A DNA stretch of 37,009 nucleotides, from assembly GCA_964541085.1 (NCBI GenBank), contig CAZIPA010000018.1, positions 1 to 37,009 of the forward strand, written 5' to 3'. Below are positions 15,429-24,345 of this stretch, one piece after another (within the stretch, counting starts at the first letter, position 1; the number at the start of each line of letters is the position of its first letter). Made by a program: the position numbers and the translations under genes. Below the pieces are notes generated by a model, which was given only the letters and a program-made list of their open reading frames with translations, did not search any database and had not been told where the DNA came from. The stretch is from UBA4644 sp964541085. Lineage in GTDB: Bacteria; Bacillota; Clostridia; Oscillospirales; Butyricicoccaceae.

Positions 15429-15452
15429 CAGAAGGGGGAGGAGACTGCAAGA

Positions 15453-17399
15453 TCAGAGGAACAGCGGCACGAAGATCAGCGCCACAATGCTCATCAGCTT
15501 GATGAGAATGTTCAGCGACGGGCCGGAGGTATCCTTGAAGGGGTCGCCTACCGTGTCGCCGGTGACGGCAGCCTTGTGGGCTTCGGAGCCCTTGCCGCCG
15601 TGTTCGCCGCTTTCAATGTATTTTTTGGCGTTGTCCCAGGCGCCGCCTGCGTTGGACATCATAATGGCCATGGGCACGCCGACCACAGTGCCGCCTACCA
15701 GCAGACCGGCCAGCGCCTCTGCACCCAGCAGCAGACCGGTGAGCAGGGGAGCCACAATGGCAATCACGCCGGGGAGAATCATTTCCCGCAGAGCCGCACG
15801 GGTGGAAATGTCCACGCATCGGGCATAATCCGGCTTGGAGGTTCCGGCCAGAATCCCGGCGTCCGCCCGGAACTGACGGCGAACCTCTTCGATCATCTTC
15901 TGGGCCGCCCGGGAGACGGATTCGGTGGTGAGAGCGCAGAACAGGAAGGTGAGCATACCGCCGATGAACACACCGGCGATCACCCTGGCATCCAGCATAT
16001 TGATGCTCTTCAGCTGGATCTTCTGGGCAAAGCTGTTGAACAGGGCCAGCGCCGTCAAAGCGGCGGAGCCAATGGAAAAGCCCTTGCCGATGGCAGCGGT
16101 GGTGTTGCCCACGCTGTCCAGACTGTCGGTAATTTCCCGAATTTCCTCGGGCATTTTACTCATGGCAGCGATGCCGCCGGCATTGTCCGCCACCGGGCCA
16201 TAAGCGTCCACGGAGATGGTGATGCCCACGGTGGCCAGCATACCTACGGCAGCCAGCGCCACGCCGAACAGTCCCGCCAGATTGGCGCTGATGACCACGG
16301 CCGCGGCAATCAGCAGAATGGGCAGGGCCGTGGAGCGCAGGCCCACGGCAAAGCCGGAAAGGATGGTCGTGGCAGCGCCCGTTTCACTCTGCTGGGCAAT
16401 GTGCCGCACAGAGCTGTAATGATCGGAGGTGTAGATTTCCGTGATAAAGCCGATGACCACGCCTACCACAATGCCGGACACCACAGCGCCGAACAGGTGC
16501 ATTCCGTTTTCCACCCCACGGCACAGCAGGAAGGAGGCCAGAATCATCAGTCCGGAGGCCAGATAGGTGCCCAGATTCAGGGCCTTGTGGGGGTCTGCGT
16601 GACGGCTGAGCTTGACGGCAATCACGCCGAGAAGAGAGGCCACAATGCCGCAGGCCACCATCAAAAAGGTCAGGCTCACATATTCGCTGCTGCCCGCCAG
16701 CAGCAGGGCGGACAGAATCGCACCCACATAGGATTCAAACAGGTCTGCGCCCATACCGGCCACATCACCCACATTGTCGCCTACATTGTCGCCGATGACG
16801 GCAGGATTCCGGGGATCGTCCTCGGGAATGCCGGCCTCCACCTTGCCCACCAGATCGGCGCCCACATCCGCCGCCTTGGTATAGATGCCGCCGCCCACAC
16901 GGGCGAACAGAGCGATGGAGGAAGCACCCAGCGAAAAGCCGGTGACGATATCATTGTTGCCGTCAAAGATCAGATAGAGCAGGGCCAGACCCAGCGAGCC
17001 CAGACCCACCACGCACAGACCCAGCACCGCGCCGCCGGAAAAGGCCACATTCAGCGCGGCAGAAATGCCGTTTTTCGCGCTCTGGGCGGTGCGCACATTG
17101 GATTTGGTGGCGCTGAGCATTCCGAAAAAGCCGGAAAGCACCGAGAACAGCGCACCCACCAGAAAGCACAGGGCCGTCTGCCAGTTGAGAATCACCAGCA
17201 GCACCACAAACATCACGGCGGCAAAAATGGCCATCACCACATACTGCCGCTTGAGGTAGGCCATAGCGCCCTCGTGAATGAATCCGGCGATCTCCCGCAT
17301 CCGGGGATTGTCCACCGAAATGGCGGCATTTTTGCGGTAGAGGACAAAGGCCATCAGGAGGCTGACCACTGCCGCAGCGATCATCAGATAAGTACTCAT
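15453..17399 (-). CDS. hppA: K+-dependent membrane-bound pyrophosphatase (Na+ or H+ pumping)
   Basis: A 648-residue integral membrane enzyme that couples hydrolysis of pyrophosphate to export of H+ or Na+. About 16 membrane spans are visible. The catalytic core has DVGADLVGKVEAGIPEDDPRNP and DNVGDNVGDVAGMGADLFESY, and later ADNAGGIAEM-like (DNAGGIAAMSKMPEEIRE) and SNAGGAWDNAKK segments. GNTTAAIGKGF carries alanine where K+-independent enzymes have lysine, so K+ dependence is expected. Ion choice cannot be decided with confidence. The start at 17399 (MSTYLMIAAA) is preferred; ATG 17411 is too close to AAAGGAG. It would scavenge PPi energy beside the ion-pumping hydrogenase encoded further right. 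Confidence 0.95.
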   Translation of the reverse strand: MSTYLMIAAAVVSLLMAFVLYRKNAAISVDNPRMREIAGFIHEGAMAYLKRQYVVMAIFAAVMFVVLLVILNWQTALCFLVGALFSVLSGFFGMLSATKSNVRTAQSAKNGISAALNVAFSGGAVLGLCVVGLGSLGLALLYLIFDGNNDIVTGFSLGASSIALFARVGGGIYTKAADVGADLVGKVEAGIPEDDPRNPAVIGDNVGDNVGDVAGMGADLFESYVGAILSALLLAGSSEYVSLTFLMVACGIVASLLGVIAVKLSRHADPHKALNLGTYLASGLMILASFLLCRGVENGMHLFGAVVSGIVVGVVIGFITEIYTSDHYSSVRHIAQQSETGAATTILSGFAVGLRSTALPILLIAAAVVISANLAGLFGVALAAVGMLATVGITISVDAYGPVADNAGGIAAMSKMPEEIREITDSLDSVGNTTAAIGKGFSIGSAALTALALFNSFAQKIQLKSINMLDARVIAGVFIGGMLTFLFCALTTESVSRAAQKMIEEVRRQFRADAGILAGTSKPDYARCVDISTRAALREMILPGVIAIVAPLLTGLLLGAEALAGLLVGGTVVGVPMAIMMSNAGGAWDNAKKYIESGEHGGKGSEAHKAAVTGDTVGDPFKDTSGPSLNILIKLMSIVALIFVPLFL

Positions 17400-17496
17400 G
17401 TTTTTTCCCATTCTCCTTTGTTGGCTCGTCGGATTGACGAAAAGCACAAAAAATCGGGCCGAATATTCGTCAATATATAACAAGCGATATAACTCT

Positions 17497-17524
17497 ATTT
17501 TACGGGGTTTCGGAAAAATTGCAA
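17497..17524 (-). promoter_or_regulatory. Likely hppA promoter
   Basis: On the minus strand TTGCAA (17519-17524), a 16-bp spacer and TAAAAT (17497-17502), about 100 bases before hppA in an AT-rich gap. The remaining DNA to 17666 holds no visible gene. Confidence 0.5.
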
Positions 17525-17665
17525 TCCGTAAATTTGAACTTCGTCGTTTTGCACAAAAACGAGGCCCTGAATTTGTGCAACCTGCCAAATGGGCTTCAGC
17601 CGAACGGGAAAAAGAGGCCGAAAGCGGCGGCTTCCGGCCCGGTTTTTGAGGAAAATAACGGGGTT

Positions 17666-18022
17666 TCAGGTGCGGTCGCCCGGGGAAAACAGCAGCGCCG
17701 CCAGTAGAGACAGGCTCACGGCAGCGGCGATTCCCCCTGCGGCAGCGGTCAGTCCGCCGGTAAAGGCACCCAGCAGCCCCTGCTCTGCCACCGCCCGGCG
17801 CACCCCCTCCGCCATGGTATAGCCAAAGCCCGGCAGAGGTACGGTAGCGCCGCAGCCGGCGAACTCCACCAGCGGCCCCCACAGGCCCAGTCCGTCCAGC
17901 ACCACTCCCAGCACCACATAGCCGCTGAGGATTCGGGCCGGGGTCAGACGGGTGCGGTCGATGAGCAGCTGGCTGAGGGCGCAGATGGTCCCGCCCACCA
18001 GAAAGGCTTTCAAAAGCATCAT
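17666..18022 (-). CDS. spoVAE: Stage V sporulation protein AE (SpoVAE/SpoVAEb)
   Basis: A 118-residue membrane protein of the SpoVA complex, which moves dipicolinic acid into and out of the spore. It has about four membrane spans and typical segments AFLVGGTICALSQLLID, LGVVLDGLGL, FAGCGATVPLPGFG and GLLGAFTGGLTAA. The start at 18022 overlaps the stop of spoVAD by four bases (ATGA); the frame stays open further upstream inside spoVAD but lacks a sensible start. It is the last gene of spoVAC-D-E, the minimal set seen in many clostridia. Confidence 0.92.
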   Translation of the reverse strand: MMLLKAFLVGGTICALSQLLIDRTRLTPARILSGYVVLGVVLDGLGLWGPLVEFAGCGATVPLPGFGYTMAEGVRRAVAEQGLLGAFTGGLTAAAGGIAAAVSLSLLAALLFSPGDRT

Positions 18023-19026
18023 CCTGCCATCGCCTCCAGCTGCAAAAGATGACAGATGCCCGGGATGCTTTCTCCCTGACTGGCGGAAAGCGGGCTCATC
18101 AGCGCACCGGTGCCGCAGAAGAGAATGCGCCGCAGCTCTCCCCGGGCCAGCTTTGGCAGCAGCAGGCAGCACAGCACCGCCGCCGAGCAGCCGCAGCCGG
18201 AGGCCCCGGCGTGGACATCCTGCCCGGGGGGATACAGCAGCAGCCCGCAATCCTGATAGCGGCTGCCCAGCTCCACTCCGTCCTGCCGGAACAGCCGCAC
18301 CACCAGCTCCCGTCCGATGGCTGCCAGATCGCCGGTATAAATGCCGTCAAAATCCTCCGGCCGCTGGCCGCTGTCCTGAAAAAAGGTGCGCAGGGTTTCA
18401 TAGGCGCTCTGGGCCATGGCCGCACCCATGTTGGCGCTGTCAGTGACGCCGGGATCATAGATGCGCCCCACGGTGGCGGCAGTGACGGCGATTTTCTGAG
18501 GATGGGCAGACAGAATCACCCCGCCGCAGGCGGTGGCAGTCCATTGAGCGGTGGGCGGACGCTGGCCGCCGTATTCCAGCGGAAAGCGATACTGCCGCTC
18601 GGCGGTGCAGAAATGGGAGGAGGCCAGACAGAGACACCGTTCTCCCGCACCCCCGGACAGCAGGGCACTGCCCAGCAGCAGCCCCTCGGCCATGGTGGAG
18701 CAGGCGCCGTACAGTCCCAGATAGGGGATCCCCAGCCCCCGCAGGGCAAAGCTGGTGGAAATGCACTGATTCAGAAGATCGCCGCCCAGAGCGAATTGCA
18801 GCTGAGACGGGGTCAGCGATGCCTTTTCCAGCACATGGTCACAGGTCAGACGGATCATCCGCTGCTCGGCCTGTTCCCAGGTTTTGCAGCCGAAGCGGTT
18901 GTCCCGGGGAATATGGTCAAACAGCGGCCCCAGCGGCCCGGCCCCCTCCAGCGTTCCGCCTGCGGCAGCGCAGCTTTCCACCCACACCGGCGGGTCAAAA
19001 AACAGCGTATCTCCCCGGCGCTTCAT
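18019..19026 (-). CDS. spoVAD: Stage V sporulation protein AD (SpoVAD)
   Basis: A 335-residue thiolase-fold protein that binds dipicolinic acid on the outer face of the spore inner membrane. Recognisable parts are DTLFFDPPVWVESCAA at the start, DLLNQCISTSFALRGLGIPYLGLYGACSTM (about 85-115), SSHFCTAERQYRFPLEYG, and the C-terminal GASGCGCSA and RILFCGTGALMSP. Length is normal for the family. The start follows AGGAGGCAGCAC and overlaps the spoVAC stop by four bases; the stop overlaps spoVAE. Its presence, complete, supports a spore-forming host. Confidence 0.95.
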   Translation of the reverse strand: MKRRGDTLFFDPPVWVESCAAAGGTLEGAGPLGPLFDHIPRDNRFGCKTWEQAEQRMIRLTCDHVLEKASLTPSQLQFALGGDLLNQCISTSFALRGLGIPYLGLYGACSTMAEGLLLGSALLSGGAGERCLCLASSHFCTAERQYRFPLEYGGQRPPTAQWTATACGGVILSAHPQKIAVTAATVGRIYDPGVTDSANMGAAMAQSAYETLRTFFQDSGQRPEDFDGIYTGDLAAIGRELVVRLFRQDGVELGSRYQDCGLLLYPPGQDVHAGASGCGCSAAVLCCLLLPKLARGELRRILFCGTGALMSPLSASQGESIPGICHLLQLEAMAG

Positions 19027-19472
19027 GTGCTGCCTCCTGTGAGCCACAGCACAAGGCCGTAAATCACGCTGGCGCTGATGCCAAAGCTGAGCACCGGCCC
19101 GGCAATGGAGAACATTTTGACACAGCTTCCCGGCACAAAGCCCTCGGTTTTGAACTCCAGCGCGGGGGCGGCGATGGAGTTGGCAAAGCCGGTAATGGGC
19201 ACCAGCGTCCCCGCCCCGGCAAACCGGGCCAGCTTTTCAAACAGCCGCAGCGCCGTCAGCGCCACACCCAGAAAAATCAGCGAGCAGGATACCGCCGTTC
19301 CCGCCAGCGCCTCCGGCAGACCCAGCCCTTCTTCATAGAGCATCCGCAGTCCCTGCCCCAGAGCGCAGATACATCCGCCCACCAGAAAAGCGCCGGGGAC
19401 GGTTTTGTGAGAGGGAGAGGACGGCGCAGCCTGCCGGTACAGGGCGGCATATTCCCTTCGGTTCAGTTTCAT
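19023..19472 (-). CDS. spoVAC: Stage V sporulation protein AC (SpoVAC)
   Basis: A 149-residue membrane protein of the SpoVA channel; its homologue in Bacillus behaves as a mechanosensitive channel. It has a polar N-terminus of about 25 residues (ending SHKTVPGAFLVGG) and about four spans, with FAGAGTLVPITGFANSI and EFKTEGFVPGSCVKMFSIAGPV typical of the family. The start at 19472 has GGAGGTG nine bases upstream. It is first of the spoVAC-D-E operon, facing away from the amidohydrolase gene. Confidence 0.95.
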   Translation of the reverse strand: MKLNRREYAALYRQAAPSSPSHKTVPGAFLVGGCICALGQGLRMLYEEGLGLPEALAGTAVSCSLIFLGVALTALRLFEKLARFAGAGTLVPITGFANSIAAPALEFKTEGFVPGSCVKMFSIAGPVLSFGISASVIYGLVLWLTGGST

Positions 19473-19525
19473 GATGGTTCACCTCCGGCATAGTTTGGGA
19501 GGAAACCGAATGCTTTATGCACACA

Positions 19526-19554
19526 TTGCTTTTTTGCGGAAAATCAGGTACAAT
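19526..19554 (+). promoter_or_regulatory. Promoter of the amidohydrolase gene
   Basis: TTGCTT (19526-19531), a 17-bp spacer and TACAAT (19549-19554), 39 bases before the start codon and 20 before its ribosome binding site. Confidence 0.65.
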
Positions 19555-19592
19555 AGCGTCACAAGCCGCAAGGCGGGAAAGGAGCGAATTGT

Positions 19593-21155
19593 ATGCAGGC
19601 GGAGATCATTTTTCGGGATGCCGCAATTTATGACGGAACAGGCGGCCCCTGCTATCATGGCGATGTGGCCGTGAAGGAGGGAAAGATTGCAGCCATCGGG
19701 CGCAGACTGCCCCTGCGGGCACTGCGGGAAGTGGACTGTAAGGGACTGGCCCTGAGCCCCGGCTTTATCGATTCCCACAGCCATCAGGATATGGCGCTGG
19801 AGGCCCATCCTGCCTGCCGCAACGCGCTGGAGCAGGGAATCACCACGCTGGTGGGCGGTATGTGCGGAGAATCTCCCGCACCGCTGAACCCGGACCGTCT
19901 GGAGGACTGTCTCCGGGTGACGGGCCGGCCGGCCAATGACCGTGCGCTGAAGGCCCGGGAACATATGGCGGATTATCTGGCCTATCTGCAGGAAACCCCT
20001 CTGGGGGCCAACTGCGCCTTTTTGGTGGGTCACGGCAATCTGCGGGCCTGCGTCATGGGCTATGAAAGCCGGAAGGCCACGGAGGCCGAGCTGAAGGAAA
20101 TGCAGGCGCTGCTGGCGGAATGCATGGACGGCGGCGCAAAGGGACTGTCCTTCGGCCTGATCTATCCCCCGGGAAGCTATGCGGACACGGAGGAGCTGAC
20201 GGCCATGGCCCGGGTGGCGGCAGAGCGGGGCGGACTGTTTACCGTGCATATGCGCAGCGAAAACAGCGGTCTGATTGAAGCTACCGACGAAATGCTGCGG
20301 GTGGCGGAGCAGAGCGGCGCGCGCTGCGTCATCTCCCATCACAAGGCCACCGGCGGCAGAATGAACTGGAACAAAACGGCGGCCACCCTTGCCCTGATGG
20401 AGCAGGCAGCCCGGCGGGGCGTGGATGTGTTCTGCGACCAGTATCCCTATACGGCCTCGGCCACGGGCCTTTCCACCAACATTCCGGACAAAATGCACGC
20501 CCTGGGCGTGGAAAAGCTGCTGGAGCTGCTGTCTCCGGCCCGGCGGGAAGAGCTGCGCCCGGTCATCTGCGGCAGCAAAACGCCGGAGGAACGCTTCCAA
20601 TACACCATGATCGGCTGGTCAGAAAGTCATCCGGAATATGCAGGACGGATGCTCAACGAGATCGCCCGGGAACAGGGCATCGACCCCTATGATCTGCAAT
20701 GTGATCTGCTGATTTCCGACCGTCTGGGCACCAGCGGCATCTTCCATACCATGTGTGAGCAGGATGTGGAGCGGGTGATGGCCTGGCACCGCACCATGAT
20801 CGGCACAGACGGCGTATCCTATGGAAACAATGCGCCTGCCCATCCCCGAACCTTTGCCACCTTCCCCCGGGTGCTGGGCCGCTATGTGCGGGAAAAGCAG
20901 GTGATTACGCTGGAGGAGGCCATCCGGAAAATGACCTCTCTCCCCGCCGCCGTGTACCAGCTGAAGGGCAAGGGCCTGCTGCGGGAAGGCATGGACGCCG
21001 ATCTGGTGCTGTTTGACCCGGAGACCATCGGTGACCGGGCGGATTATACCCATCCGCTGGAGAAAAACTGCGGATTGCGGATGGTGCTGGTCAACGGACA
21101 GATCGCCGTGGAGGACAATCTGGCCACCGGCATTCTGGCAGGACGGCAGGTGTGA
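19593..21155 (+). CDS. D-aminoacylase / N-acyl-D-amino-acid deacylase family amidohydrolase
   Basis: A 520-residue cytoplasmic metal-dependent hydrolase. The N-terminal beta sandwich (about 1-55) leads to the barrel with DSHSHQD (first metal-binding HxH), GMCGESPAP (cysteine ligand position of D-aminoacylases), TVHMRSE, CVISHHKATGG and IGTDGVSYG with the catalytic aspartate. The C-terminal sandwich closes with GKGLLREGMDADLVLFDPETI. Relatives remove acyl groups from N-acyl-D-amino acids; the true substrate here may be another D-amino-acid derivative, for example from cell-wall turnover. The start follows AAAGGAG. The gene appears monocistronic. Confidence 0.88.
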   Translation: MQAEIIFRDAAIYDGTGGPCYHGDVAVKEGKIAAIGRRLPLRALREVDCKGLALSPGFIDSHSHQDMALEAHPACRNALEQGITTLVGGMCGESPAPLNPDRLEDCLRVTGRPANDRALKAREHMADYLAYLQETPLGANCAFLVGHGNLRACVMGYESRKATEAELKEMQALLAECMDGGAKGLSFGLIYPPGSYADTEELTAMARVAAERGGLFTVHMRSENSGLIEATDEMLRVAEQSGARCVISHHKATGGRMNWNKTAATLALMEQAARRGVDVFCDQYPYTASATGLSTNIPDKMHALGVEKLLELLSPARREELRPVICGSKTPEERFQYTMIGWSESHPEYAGRMLNEIAREQGIDPYDLQCDLLISDRLGTSGIFHTMCEQDVERVMAWHRTMIGTDGVSYGNNAPAHPRTFATFPRVLGRYVREKQVITLEEAIRKMTSLPAAVYQLKGKGLLREGMDADLVLFDPETIGDRADYTHPLEKNCGLRMVLVNGQIAVEDNLATGILAGRQV

Positions 21156-21173
21156 AAGTGATGAGCGAGCAGT

Positions 21174-21492
21174 GATGCGATGCTTCGCATCGTGATGCGC
21201 CTGCGGGCGTGGGGAGACGGGGGACGGAAGGGCTTTTACTGCGTCCCGCTTGCTCAGAGGGAAGCCCCGCGGCGACTGAGCGGGCGTTAGGGGTGGAACT
21301 CTTCGTCCCCGCCGGGAGGCCGGAAGAGGTTTACGGGGAAACTGGTTTCCCCGTCAGACCGCACGCAGCCCGCTATGCGGTGCTGCTACGGCGTTTCCAC
21401 AGAAACGCCTGCGGTCGAAGGGGGGATTCGCAACACCCCTCCTGCCGATCTTTGGGTACTTTCGTTCGCACGAAAGTACCGCCCCCGGCAGG
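21174..21492. repeat. Cluster of nested palindromes in non-coding DNA
   Basis: The gap 21156-21603 holds no credible gene but many perfect hairpins: GATGCGA/TCGCATC (21174-21191), ACGGGGAAAC/GTTTCCCCGT (21333-21354), GACCGC (21357-21362) with GCGGTC (21411-21416) enclosing GCGTTTC/GAAACGC (21391-21408), and CCTGCCG (21441-21447) with CGGCAGG (21486-21492) enclosing the 11-bp stem GGTACTTTCGT/ACGAAAGTACC (21455-21480). This resembles a REP/BIME-like or MITE-like intergenic repeat. Confidence 0.65.
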
Positions 21493-21603
21493 GGATGATA
21501 ATGCTGCAAAATTATTGAGCAATGATTCTGTGGCTTCGTTGGCAACCACAACCCTATCAGTCAGAAAGAGCAAAACAGTAATATAAATAAGGAGTACACG
21601 CCT

Positions 21604-21801
21604 ATGCGTTTTCAGATCATGTGTGACGACCAGACACCGGGCCTGCCCGGCTTCCGGCAGTTTTTTGAAACGGACGACATTAACGAGGCCAAGGATTTTG
21701 CCATGCGGCTGGCCTTTTTTGAGAAGAACACCGTGTATGTGTTCGACCGGAAGGACAATCGCCGGGTGACGGATTTTGACGATCCGGCCTATCGGGCCTG
21801 A
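21604..21801 (+). CDS. Small protein of unknown function
   Basis: A 65-residue protein I do not recognise. It begins MRFQIMCDDQTPGLPG, continues with a helix-like segment DDINEAKDFAMRLAFFEKN, then VYVFDRKDNRRVTDFDDP. The alternation suggests a small alpha/beta domain; there is no membrane segment. AAGGAG lies 12 bases before the start, and a strong terminator follows its stop, so it looks like a real single gene. An AT-rich stretch just upstream (21575-21590) could hold its promoter. Confidence 0.68.
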   Translation: MRFQIMCDDQTPGLPGFRQFFETDDINEAKDFAMRLAFFEKNTVYVFDRKDNRRVTDFDDPAYRA

Positions 21802-21818
21802 CACAGCCCCGGATTTTT

Positions 21819-21858
21819 CCGGTGCGGACAGGGAAGACTCCCGCCGCGCCGGTTTTTT
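21819..21858 (+). terminator. Intrinsic terminator after the small gene
   Basis: CCGGTGCGG (21819-21827) pairs with CCGCGCCGG (21844-21852), with an inner GGGA/TCCC, followed by TTTTTT. Confidence 0.88.
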
Positions 21859-21964
21859 CTGCCTGTCCGGAGGGCGAAAAAGACCCAAAGCGGGAAAAAA
21901 TTCTGCGGTTTTGGCGATAAAAGCGCAAAGAAAAGGAAAAAATGAACAAACGCTTAAATTTTCA

Positions 21965-22007
21965 TTGCGCTTTTGAAAGAAATGCGGTATGATACCTATG
22001 ATATAGG
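21965..22007 (+). promoter_or_regulatory. Promoter of the hyp-hydrogenase cluster with an adjoining palindrome
   Basis: TTGCGC (21965-21970), a 17-bp spacer and TATGAT (21988-21993). The palindrome CCTATgatATAGG (21995-22007) lies over the expected transcription start, the usual place for a repressor site. Confidence 0.65.
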
Positions 22008-22062
22008 ATTGTACTTAAAATGGCCGCAGTGGGTCATTTTCAGAACAGGAGTCTTTTTTCAC

Positions 22063-24345
22063 ATGGCAGTCATTCGCGCAAACATTCAAGTCAACGGCAT
22101 TGTACAGGGCGTAGGCTTTCGCCCGTTCATTCATAAACTGATTACCGGCGAAGCCCTTTCCGGCTGGATCCGCAACACCTCCGAGGGGGCGGAAATCGAG
22201 CTGGAGGGCGAGGAGGACGCCATCGCGCGCTTTCTCCACCAGCTGCAAACCCAGCCGCCCAAGCTGGCGGTAATCGAATCGGTACACACCACCTATCTTC
22301 CTGAGCTTGCGGGCTATCAGGGCTTTGAGATTCGCCAGAGCCACGCCATGCAGGAGCGGAACACTCTGATCTCCCCGGATGTGGGCATCTGTGAGGATTG
22401 CCTGCGGGAGCTGTTTGATCCCAACGACCGGCGCTATCGCTATCCCTTCATCAACTGCACCAACTGCGGGCCCCGGTTTACCATTATTAAAGATGTCCCC
22501 TATGACCGGTGCAAGACCACCATGGGCGTGTTTCCCATGTGTCCCACCTGTGAGGCGGAATATAAAACCATCACCGACCGGCGCTATCATGCCCAGCCGG
22601 ACTGCTGCCCCGAGTGCGGGCCGCAGGTATTTCTGCTGGACAGCGAAGGGAAGCCGGTGGAGGGCGATCCCATTGCCGGGGCCGTGCAGGCGCTGCAAGC
22701 GGGGAAAATCGTGGCGGTCAAGGGTCTGGGCGGCATTCATCTGGCCTGCCGCAGCGATCTGCCCGAAACAGCCCGGCTCCTGCGCCAGCGGAAGCATCGG
22801 GACGAAAAGCCCTTTGCCATCATGTGCAGAGATGCGGAGGCTGCCCGGCGGATCTGTCAGGTTTCGCCGGAGGAACAGCGCATTCTGGAGAGCTTTCGCC
22901 GGCCCATTGTCCTGCTGAAAAAGAAGGAGAAGGGGAGCCTTGCCCACATCAGCGAAAATGATTATGTGGGCGTGATGCTGCCCTATACGCCGCTGCATTA
23001 TCTGCTGCTCACCGACGGGCCCGACAGTCTTATTATGACCTCGGCCAATCTTTCCGACCTGCCCATCCTCTATCAGAACGAACAGGCGCTGGAGGCGCTG
23101 CACGGCATTGCGGATCTGTTCCTGCTGCACAACCGGGAGATCGAGACCCGGTGCGACGATTCCCTTCTGTGGGTGGTGGACGGCAGGGAATATCCCGTCC
23201 GCCGCAGTCGGGGCTATGCCCCCTTTCCTGTGACGCTGAACGGCGGAGCGGGGATGCTGCTGGCCTGCGGCGCGGAGCAGAAGGCAAGCTTTACCCTGAC
23301 CAAGGGGCGCTATGCCTTTCAGAGCCAGCACATCGGCGATCTGAAAAATCTGGAGACGCTGGAAAATTATCAGCAGCAGATCGACCATTTTTCTCATATG
23401 TTTGACATCCGGCCCCGGCAGATCGTCTGTGATCTCCATCCGGATTATCTTTCCACGGAATATGCCCAGCGCCGGGCGCTGAAGGAGCAGATTCCCCTGT
23501 TGCAGGTGCAGCATCACTGGGCCCATATGGCCTCCTGCATGGCGGACAACAATCTGGAGGGGGACTGCATCGGCATCGTCTGGGACGGCACCGGCTACGG
23601 CACCGACGGCACCATCTGGGGCGGCGAGTTTCTCGTGGGCGGCTATACCAGCTTTCGCCGGGTGGGTTCTCTGCGGCGCTTTCCGCTGCCCGGCGGCGAC
23701 CGGGTGACAAAGGAGCTGTGGCGCACGGCCATTTCCCTGCTGGAGGATGCGGCGGAAAAGGCGGAGGATTTCTTCCCGGAGAGCGATGCGGCGACGGTGC
23801 GGACGCTGCTGGAAAACGGGCTGAACAGTCCCGTGTGTACCAGCATGGGACGGCTGTTTGACGGCGTTTGCGCTCTGCTGGGCATTCGCAGGGAGGCCAG
23901 CTATGAGGGGCAGGGTGCCATTCTGCTGGAGACGGCGGCAGCGCCCTCCGACCGGGAATATCCCTTCCTGCTGATGGAGGACGAAGGCGGTGTGCTGCGG
24001 ATGGATTTCCGTCCCATGCTCCGGGCGCTGTGTCAGGATGTGCGGGCGGGAAAGCCTGCGGGCGAATGTGCGGGAGCCTTTTTGAACACGCTGGCGCGGA
24101 TGGCGCTGGAGATGTGTGAGCAGATTCGTGCCGAAACCGGACTGGATCGTGTGGTGCTGTCCGGCGGTACTTTTCAGAATATGATTTTGCTGCGGCGCAT
24201 ACCGGCGCTGCTGCGGGCGGCGGGCTTTACGGTGTATCATCACAGCCGGGTTTCCGCCAACGATGAGGGCGTCTCCTTCGGGCAGGCGGCCATTGGAGAA
24301 AGGAGCGGGCAGAATGTGTCTGGCCATACCGCTGGAGCTTGTTGA
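22063..24345 (+). CDS. hypF: [NiFe]-hydrogenase maturation carbamoyltransferase HypF
   Basis: A 760-residue enzyme that makes the thiocarbamate on HypE from carbamoyl phosphate, the source of the cyanide ligands of the [NiFe] centre. Domains in order: acylphosphatase (1-90, NGIVQGVGFRPF with Arg20, and RNTSEG), two Cys4 zinc fingers (CEDC and CTNCG at about 110-135; CPTC and CPECG), a YrdC-like nucleotide domain (about 190-370, VAVKGLGGIHLAC), and a Kae1-like carbamoyltransferase domain (HHWAHMAS, VWDGTGYGTDGTIWGGEF, LSGGTFQN). The start at 22063 is supported by CAGGAG 12 bases upstream and the domain start; open frame to the left runs through the promoter. It is the first gene of the cluster. 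Confidence 0.97.
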   Translation: MAVIRANIQVNGIVQGVGFRPFIHKLITGEALSGWIRNTSEGAEIELEGEEDAIARFLHQLQTQPPKLAVIESVHTTYLPELAGYQGFEIRQSHAMQERNTLISPDVGICEDCLRELFDPNDRRYRYPFINCTNCGPRFTIIKDVPYDRCKTTMGVFPMCPTCEAEYKTITDRRYHAQPDCCPECGPQVFLLDSEGKPVEGDPIAGAVQALQAGKIVAVKGLGGIHLACRSDLPETARLLRQRKHRDEKPFAIMCRDAEAARRICQVSPEEQRILESFRRPIVLLKKKEKGSLAHISENDYVGVMLPYTPLHYLLLTDGPDSLIMTSANLSDLPILYQNEQALEALHGIADLFLLHNREIETRCDDSLLWVVDGREYPVRRSRGYAPFPVTLNGGAGMLLACGAEQKASFTLTKGRYAFQSQHIGDLKNLETLENYQQQIDHFSHMFDIRPRQIVCDLHPDYLSTEYAQRRALKEQIPLLQVQHHWAHMASCMADNNLEGDCIGIVWDGTGYGTDGTIWGGEFLVGGYTSFRRVGSLRRFPLPGGDRVTKELWRTAISLLEDAAEKAEDFFPESDAATVRTLLENGLNSPVCTSMGRLFDGVCALLGIRREASYEGQGAILLETAAAPSDREYPFLLMEDEGGVLRMDFRPMLRALCQDVRAGKPAGECAGAFLNTLARMALEMCEQIRAETGLDRVVLSGGTFQNMILLRRIPALLRAAGFTVYHHSRVSANDEGVSFGQAAIGERSGQNVSGHTAGAC

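Noticed and set aside
12580..15450. Very long open frame on the minus strand opposite infB
   Set aside because: It is the antisense of a clear IF-2 gene. GC-rich codon use keeps the opposite frame open. The peptide is His/Leu/Gly-rich with no domain.
15384..17480. Long open frame on the plus strand opposite hppA
   Set aside because: The minus strand encodes a complete membrane pyrophosphatase. The plus-strand peptide is low-complexity (Gly, His, Gln) and has no ribosome binding site.
19491..19520. Sigma-G-like promoter for spoVAC on the minus strand (GCATA, 18 bp, CAAACTA)
   Set aside because: The match is good, but the expected transcription start would fall inside the GGAGG ribosome binding site. 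Left unclaimed.
21209..21586. Open frame of 125 codons in the palindrome-rich gap
   Set aside because: It runs through several perfect palindromes, lacks a ribosome binding site and has no recognisable domain.
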